From positions 1 through 64,000 of the forward strand of contig NZ_STGG01000017.1 in assembly GCF_005222695.1 (NCBI RefSeq): a DNA stretch of 64,000 bases, in the 5' to 3' direction. Below, piece by piece: positions 59,836 to 64,000 of this stretch. Position 1 is the stretch's first letter. Every line of letters begins with the position of its first letter. Origin of the DNA: Massilia sp. HP4. GTDB taxonomy: Bacteria > Pseudomonadota > Gammaproteobacteria > Burkholderiales > Burkholderiaceae_D. The translations under genes were made by a program, and so were the position numbers. The notes under the pieces were generated by a model that saw nothing but the letters and a program-made list of their open reading frames with translations, was not told the origin of the DNA and did no database searches.

Positions 59836-61521
59836 ATGAAACTACCCGTCCTTGCCGCCTCCATGCTGCTCGCCTTTGGCGCGCTGTCGTCCGCCTCGTC
59901 CGCCGTCGCACAGACATCCACGGCGCCGGCCGGCAAGCCCTTCGCCTGGGAGAACGCGACCGTCTATTTCCTGCTGACGGACCGGTTCAACAACGGCAAT
60001 CCGGCCAACGACAAGGCATATGGCCGCAAGGACGATGCCGCCATCATGCGCGGCTTCATGGGCGGCGACATCGCCGGCATCACGGCCAAGATCAAGGAAG
60101 GGTATTTCCGCGACCTGGGCGTGAACGCGATCTGGTTCACGCCGGTCATCGAGCAGATCCACGGCTCGACCGACGAAGGCACCGGCAAGAGCTACGGTTT
60201 CCACGGTTACTGGGCCAGGGATTTCACCGCGCTGGACGCGGCCTTCGGCACCGAGGCCGAGCTGCGGGAACTGGTCGACACGGCCCACGCCAACGGCATC
60301 CGCATCGTGTTCGATGTGGTGATGAACCATACCGGCCCGGTAACGAAGCAGGATCCTGTGTGGCCGAAGTCGTGGGTGCGCACCGGCCCGCAGTGCACCT
60401 ACAAGGATGCGCGCACCACGATCGACTGCACGCTGGTGGCGAACCTGCCCGACTTCTTGACCGGTAGCGATGCGAAGGTCGACCTGCCGCCGCACCTGGT
60501 GGCGAAGTGGAAGAAGGAAGGACGCTACGAGCGCGAGGTGAAGGAACTGGACGACTTCTTCAAGCGCACCGGCTACCCGCGCGCACCGCGCTACTACCTG
60601 ATGAAATGGCATGCGGACTGGGTGCGCAAGTACGGCATCGATGGCTTTCGCGCCGACACGGTCAAGCACACCGAGCCTGGCCTGTGGAAGGAACTCAAGA
60701 AAGAAGCGAGCATCGCCTTCGAGGACTGGAAGCGCGCCAATCCGGGCAAGCGCCTGGGCGACGACAAGTTCTGGATGGTGTCCGAGGTCTACAACTACGA
60801 GATCAAGCATGCGCGCAAGTTCGACCTGGGCGGCGGCGACTTCGTCGACTACCTCGACCAGGGTTTCGACAGCATGATCAGCTTCAGCCTGCGCGGCGAC
60901 GCCAGGCAGCCTTACGAGAAGATCTTCTCGGAGTACTCGACCATCCTGCAGGGCGAGATGAAGGGCTATTCAGTCCTGAACTACATCAGCTCCCACGACG
61001 ACAGCAGTCCTTTCGATCCGCTGCGCGAGCGTCCATTCGAGTCGGCCAACAAGCTGCTGCTGGCGCCGGGAGCCGCCCAGATCTACTACGGCGACGAGAC
61101 CGCGCGCATCCTGCGTGTCGAGGGCGCCGAGGGCGACGCCACCCTGCGCTCGTTCATGAACTGGGACGAGCTCAAGTCGAACGCGGCGCGCGGCGCGCAC
61201 CGCGTGGCCGACATCCGCGCGCACTGGGCGCGCCTGGGCCGGTTCCGCGCCGCCCATCCGGCGGTGGGCGCGGGCGTGCACCAGATGATCAGCCACAGCC
61301 CGTATACCTTCAAGCGCACCTGGGAAAAGAATGGTGTGAGCGACCGCGTGGTGGTGGCGCTCGACCTGCCGGGCGGCCAGCCGGCGGCAATCCAGGTCGG
61401 CGGCGTATTCCATGACGGCGCCACCGTGCGCGACTGGTACACCGGCAAGACCGCCGTGGTCAAGGACGGCAAGGTGACATTCGACACCGCCGCGCCGGTG
61501 GCGCTGATCGCCCAGGACTGA
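59836..61521 (+). CDS. Secreted GH13 alpha-amylase
   Basis: A 561-residue enzyme with a signal peptide (~1-25, ending SSAVAQ). The GH13 barrel has NHT in region I (VVMNHTG), nucleophile Asp274 (GFRADTVKH), acid/base Glu317 (VSEVYN) and His387-Asp388 (ISSHDDS). A C-terminal beta-domain ends the protein. It lacks the cyclomaltodextrinase N-domain seen in the other GH13 enzyme here, so it is nearer classical alpha-amylases. It would cut starch or long maltodextrins outside the cytoplasm. It lies 22 bp after pgm and is probably in the same operon. Confidence 0.92.
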   Translation: MKLPVLAASMLLAFGALSSASSAVAQTSTAPAGKPFAWENATVYFLLTDRFNNGNPANDKAYGRKDDAAIMRGFMGGDIAGITAKIKEGYFRDLGVNAIWFTPVIEQIHGSTDEGTGKSYGFHGYWARDFTALDAAFGTEAELRELVDTAHANGIRIVFDVVMNHTGPVTKQDPVWPKSWVRTGPQCTYKDARTTIDCTLVANLPDFLTGSDAKVDLPPHLVAKWKKEGRYEREVKELDDFFKRTGYPRAPRYYLMKWHADWVRKYGIDGFRADTVKHTEPGLWKELKKEASIAFEDWKRANPGKRLGDDKFWMVSEVYNYEIKHARKFDLGGGDFVDYLDQGFDSMISFSLRGDARQPYEKIFSEYSTILQGEMKGYSVLNYISSHDDSSPFDPLRERPFESANKLLLAPGAAQIYYGDETARILRVEGAEGDATLRSFMNWDELKSNAARGAHRVADIRAHWARLGRFRAAHPAVGAGVHQMISHSPYTFKRTWEKNGVSDRVVVALDLPGGQPAAIQVGGVFHDGATVRDWYTGKTAVVKDGKVTFDTAAPVALIAQD

Positions 61522-61532
61522 CGTTCCGCCTG

Positions 61533-61560
61533 CGCCGTGCGCCATTGGCGGTGCACGGCG
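61533..61560 (+). terminator. Hairpin after the amylase gene
   Basis: CGCCGTGC (61533-61540) pairs perfectly with GCACGGCG (61553-61560), with an inner GCC/GGC pair. There is no T-tract. It begins 12 bp after the stop. Confidence 0.4.
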
Positions 61561-61727
61561 TCATTCCCGGTGCATGAAAACCTGCTGCGCGGAATTCCCG
61601 ACCGTGCTGACGCTGCCTGCGCGCGAACACTGCTAAGCTGATAACACATTCATGTTTTGCAGGCCAGCCGCCGGCGAGCGTGCGGCCGCAACGCGTCGAT
61701 GCCGAACGACGCGAGAGGGGAGAGCAT

Positions 61728-63599
61728 ATGCGCAGCATGACCAGGGCAAGAATGATCTATCGCCAGGTGCGGGGCAAGGCGCGCCTGCTGGTGCAGGACG
61801 CCGCCGCGCAGCCGCGCCTGTATCCGCTGGACGACCGGGACCAACCGGAGGTCCGGACCGAATCGCCCGATCCGAAGCTCGATTACATCACCCGGCTGGC
61901 CGTGCAGGCGACCGGCGCCGACATCGGCGGCATCAGCCTGATGTTCAAGTCGCGCATCTGGCTGCCGTCGCATATCGGGATCCAGGACAGCTTCTTTCCG
62001 CGCGAAGGCTCGTTCTGCGACAGCGCGGTGGGCATGGGCGAGGACTGGTTCGAGGTGCTCGATGCCAGCCTGGATCCGCGCTTCGCCGCCAATCCGCTGG
62101 TGGCCGGCATGCCGCACTGCCGCCATTACGCCGCCATTCCCCTGCGCGGCGAGAGCGAACACCTGCTCGGCAACCTGTGGGTAATGGGCCCGAGCCCGCG
62201 CACGCTCGATGTCGCGCAGGCTGCGCAACTGCGGCTCCTGGCGCGCATCGCGGCCGACCTGCTCGAGCTGCGCTATTGCGACCCGGTCACCGGCATGTTC
62301 AACCGCGCGGTGTTCCTGCACCACCTGCAGCGCATGCTGCTCGAAGAAGAAGGCGCAACGGTGACGGTCGGCATGGTCGACCTGATCGGCTTTCGCCAGG
62401 TGAACGACCTGTTCCGGCGCGAGACGGGCGACCGCATCCTGCGCCTGATGGGCAAGCGCATCGAGGACTGGGCCGATGGCGCCTTGCTCGGCCACCTGGG
62501 CGCCGACCAGTTCGCGTTCGCGCTGGTCTCCACCCCTGGAGAACACGAGGCCCGCCTGGCGCGCCTGTGCGCGGCGATCGACCAGCCGTTCGAGGTGGAG
62601 CCGGGCTGCATGCACACCCTGCATGCGCGCATCGGCATCCGGCGCCAGGCGTTGCCGTGCGACGAAAGCGCCGACGGCCTGCTCGACGCCGCCGACATCG
62701 CGGTGTCGTCGATCCGCCAGCAGCAGGGCGCCAGCGCGGTGCACGAATACGATGCGGCGCTGATGGCGCGCGCGCGGCTGCGCTACGAGCTGCGCGAAGC
62801 GATCCGCGGCGCGCTGCGCTTCGGTCGCCTGGAAGTGCACTACCAGCCGCAGGTCGACGTCGGCCAGGGCCGCCTGATCGGCCTTGAGGCGCTGGTGCGC
62901 TGGCGCCATCCGGTCTACGGCCTGGTGGGGCCGGCGATGTTCGTGCCGCAGGCCGAGAGCTCGGGCCGCATCTTCGAACTCGACATGCACGTGCTGGAAC
63001 TGGTCTGCCACGACCTGATGGACTGGCGCGCGCGCGGCTTGTCGGTGCCGCCGGTGGCGCTGAACTTCTCGCGCGCCTCGCTGATGCATACCCAGATCTT
63101 CGCGGGCCTGGCCGATATCCTCGCGGCCACCGGCGTGCCGGGCGACCTGCTCGAATTCGAGGTCACCGAAAGCCAGCTGCTCGATTCGCCGACGCTGCTG
63201 CACCAGCGCATCTCGGCGCTGCGCGCGCTCGGGGTGCGGGTGGCGGTCGACGATTTCGGCACCGGCTACTCGAACCTCGACGCGCTCACCAGCTTCCCCT
63301 TCGACCGCCTCAAGGCCGACCGCCGCTTCGTGCACGGCGTGGCGAGCGACGCCCGCACCGCCGGCGTGTTTGCGCTGATCCAGGGCATCGCCGCCGTGTT
63401 CGACGCCGAGCTGCTGTGCGAGGGCCTGGAGGACGAGGCCGACCTGTCGTGGCTGTCCGAGCGCGGCGTGCACTGCGTGCAGGGCTGGTACTTCAGCCGC
63501 GCGCAGCCGGCCCAGGCGATCGAGCGTGTGCTGCGGCGCTTCCAGCAGGCGCAGGCGGCGCCCTTGTCGGTACCCGAGATGCGCGCGCTGCTGGCCTGA
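61728..63599 (+). CDS. GAF - degenerate GGDEF - EAL c-di-GMP phosphodiesterase
   Basis: A 623-residue soluble protein. Residues ~45-190 form a GAF-like sensor domain (SFCDSAVG and AIPLRGESEHLLGNLW). A GGDEF domain follows in which the signature is GADQF, so cyclase activity is probably lost. The EAL domain (~365-615) keeps its catalytic set: ALVRW after GLE, NFSR, FEVTES, DDFGTGYSNL, LKADRRFV and QGWYF. It is therefore expected to degrade c-di-GMP, perhaps tuned by the GAF ligand or by GTP. GAGAGGGGAG supports the ATG at 61728. Confidence 0.9.
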   Translation: MRSMTRARMIYRQVRGKARLLVQDAAAQPRLYPLDDRDQPEVRTESPDPKLDYITRLAVQATGADIGGISLMFKSRIWLPSHIGIQDSFFPREGSFCDSAVGMGEDWFEVLDASLDPRFAANPLVAGMPHCRHYAAIPLRGESEHLLGNLWVMGPSPRTLDVAQAAQLRLLARIAADLLELRYCDPVTGMFNRAVFLHHLQRMLLEEEGATVTVGMVDLIGFRQVNDLFRRETGDRILRLMGKRIEDWADGALLGHLGADQFAFALVSTPGEHEARLARLCAAIDQPFEVEPGCMHTLHARIGIRRQALPCDESADGLLDAADIAVSSIRQQQGASAVHEYDAALMARARLRYELREAIRGALRFGRLEVHYQPQVDVGQGRLIGLEALVRWRHPVYGLVGPAMFVPQAESSGRIFELDMHVLELVCHDLMDWRARGLSVPPVALNFSRASLMHTQIFAGLADILAATGVPGDLLEFEVTESQLLDSPTLLHQRISALRALGVRVAVDDFGTGYSNLDALTSFPFDRLKADRRFVHGVASDARTAGVFALIQGIAAVFDAELLCEGLEDEADLSWLSERGVHCVQGWYFSRAQPAQAIERVLRRFQQAQAAPLSVPEMRALLA

Positions 63600-63667
63600 A
63601 ATCACGGTATCGAAACACACGTAAACTGGGATAGACTGGAAGTTCCGTCAACTTTGCATAGATTGCC

Positions 63668-64000
63668 ATGCCAGTCTTTACACGCATTGCCCGCGCTGTC
63701 GCGGGAATGAGTTTCGCCCTCGCGCTGCTGCCGGTCCAGGCTATCGCCCAATCCGCATCCGAACCAGTGTACGGACCCGAACTCGAGGAGTTCAAGTACC
63801 CCGAACCGACGCAGCAATACCGCTTCAAGTCCCAGGGTGTCGACCTGCAGATGACCTATATGGACGTCAAGCCGGCCAAGCCGAACGGCCGCACCGTGGT
63901 GCTCATGCACGGCAAGAACTTCTGCGGCGCGACCTGGGACGGCACCACCAAGGCCTTGACCCAGGCCGGCTACCGCGTCGTGGTGCCCGACCAGATCGGC
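63668..64000 (+). CDS. Exported alpha/beta hydrolase, N-terminal part (runs off right edge)
   Basis: An open frame from ATG 63668 to the window end (111 codons). It begins with a signal peptide (MPVFTRIARAVAGMSFALAL onward, ending QAIAQ). The segment TVVLMHGKNFCGATWDGTTK then RVVVPDQIG is the oxyanion-hole HG region and early strands of an alpha/beta hydrolase. The nucleophile elbow and catalytic His lie outside the window. The short gap of 68 bp after the EAL gene probably contains its promoter. Confidence 0.82.
   Translation, partial: MPVFTRIARAVAGMSFALALLPVQAIAQSASEPVYGPELEEFKYPEPTQQYRFKSQGVDLQMTYMDVKPAKPNGRTVVLMHGKNFCGATWDGTTKALTQAGYRVVVPDQIG

Overview
The window is GC-rich and densely coded. 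The gene content and family resemblances suggest a soil or freshwater betaproteobacterium of the Oxalobacteraceae (Massilia/Duganella/Janthinobacterium type). This is inferred from the gene repertoire (Caulobacter-type TonB-dependent receptors with starch enzymes, phasin, DUF2306/DUF2243/DUF6130 proteins, many two-component and c-di-GMP genes), not from a marker gene. I saw no rRNA, tRNA, CRISPR array, transposase or phage gene.

Layout. 1-11.3 kb (mostly minus strand): the start of a 2OG-Fe dioxygenase, a DUF2306 membrane protein, then a block transcribed leftwards of two tandem M1 metallopeptidases, an exported DUF6702 protein and a TonB-dependent receptor. A GAF-histidine kinase and an M29-like metalloprotein follow. 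11.5-19.7 kb (plus): a compact operon built around a 1220-residue tubulin/FtsZ-superfamily protein. It also encodes a zinc-ribbon protein, a degenerate von Willebrand A (vWA)-like membrane protein, a three-helix membrane protein and a second zinc-ribbon membrane protein, and a coiled-coil lipoprotein gene follows. This is the least-explained system in the window and the best candidate for new biology. 19.8-24.9 kb (minus): two OmpR-type two-component systems either side of a MipA/OmpV outer-membrane protein. 25.0-29.1 kb (plus): a six-gene redox and peroxide-defence operon (CcdA, thioredoxin-like, SDR, epoxide-hydrolase-like, Ohr, DUF6130). 29.3-41.6 kb: an outer-membrane beta-barrel, a TPR-GGDEF protein, DUF2243, the MdlA/MdlB ABC exporter pair, a phasin, a CodA-like deaminase, two GNAT acetyltransferases and a lipid kinase.

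41.6-61.5 kb is a maltodextrin/starch utilisation locus. Two large TonB-dependent receptors would import maltodextrins across the outer membrane. A periplasmic neopullulanase-type GH13 enzyme, a six-hairpin glycosidase and a second GH13 alpha-amylase would cut them, an MFS sugar transporter would carry the products inward, and phosphoglucomutase would feed them into central metabolism. A flavin-dependent tryptophan-halogenase homologue sits between the two receptors, and deaD is interposed. Several promoter regions of this locus share a 15-bp palindrome (TGTAGT-N3-ACTACA type), which looks like the operator of a LacI-type regulator that is not encoded in the window. The right end holds a GAF-GGDEF-EAL protein and the start of an alpha/beta hydrolase.

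Most very long ORFs opposite these genes are high-GC shadows and were not annotated.
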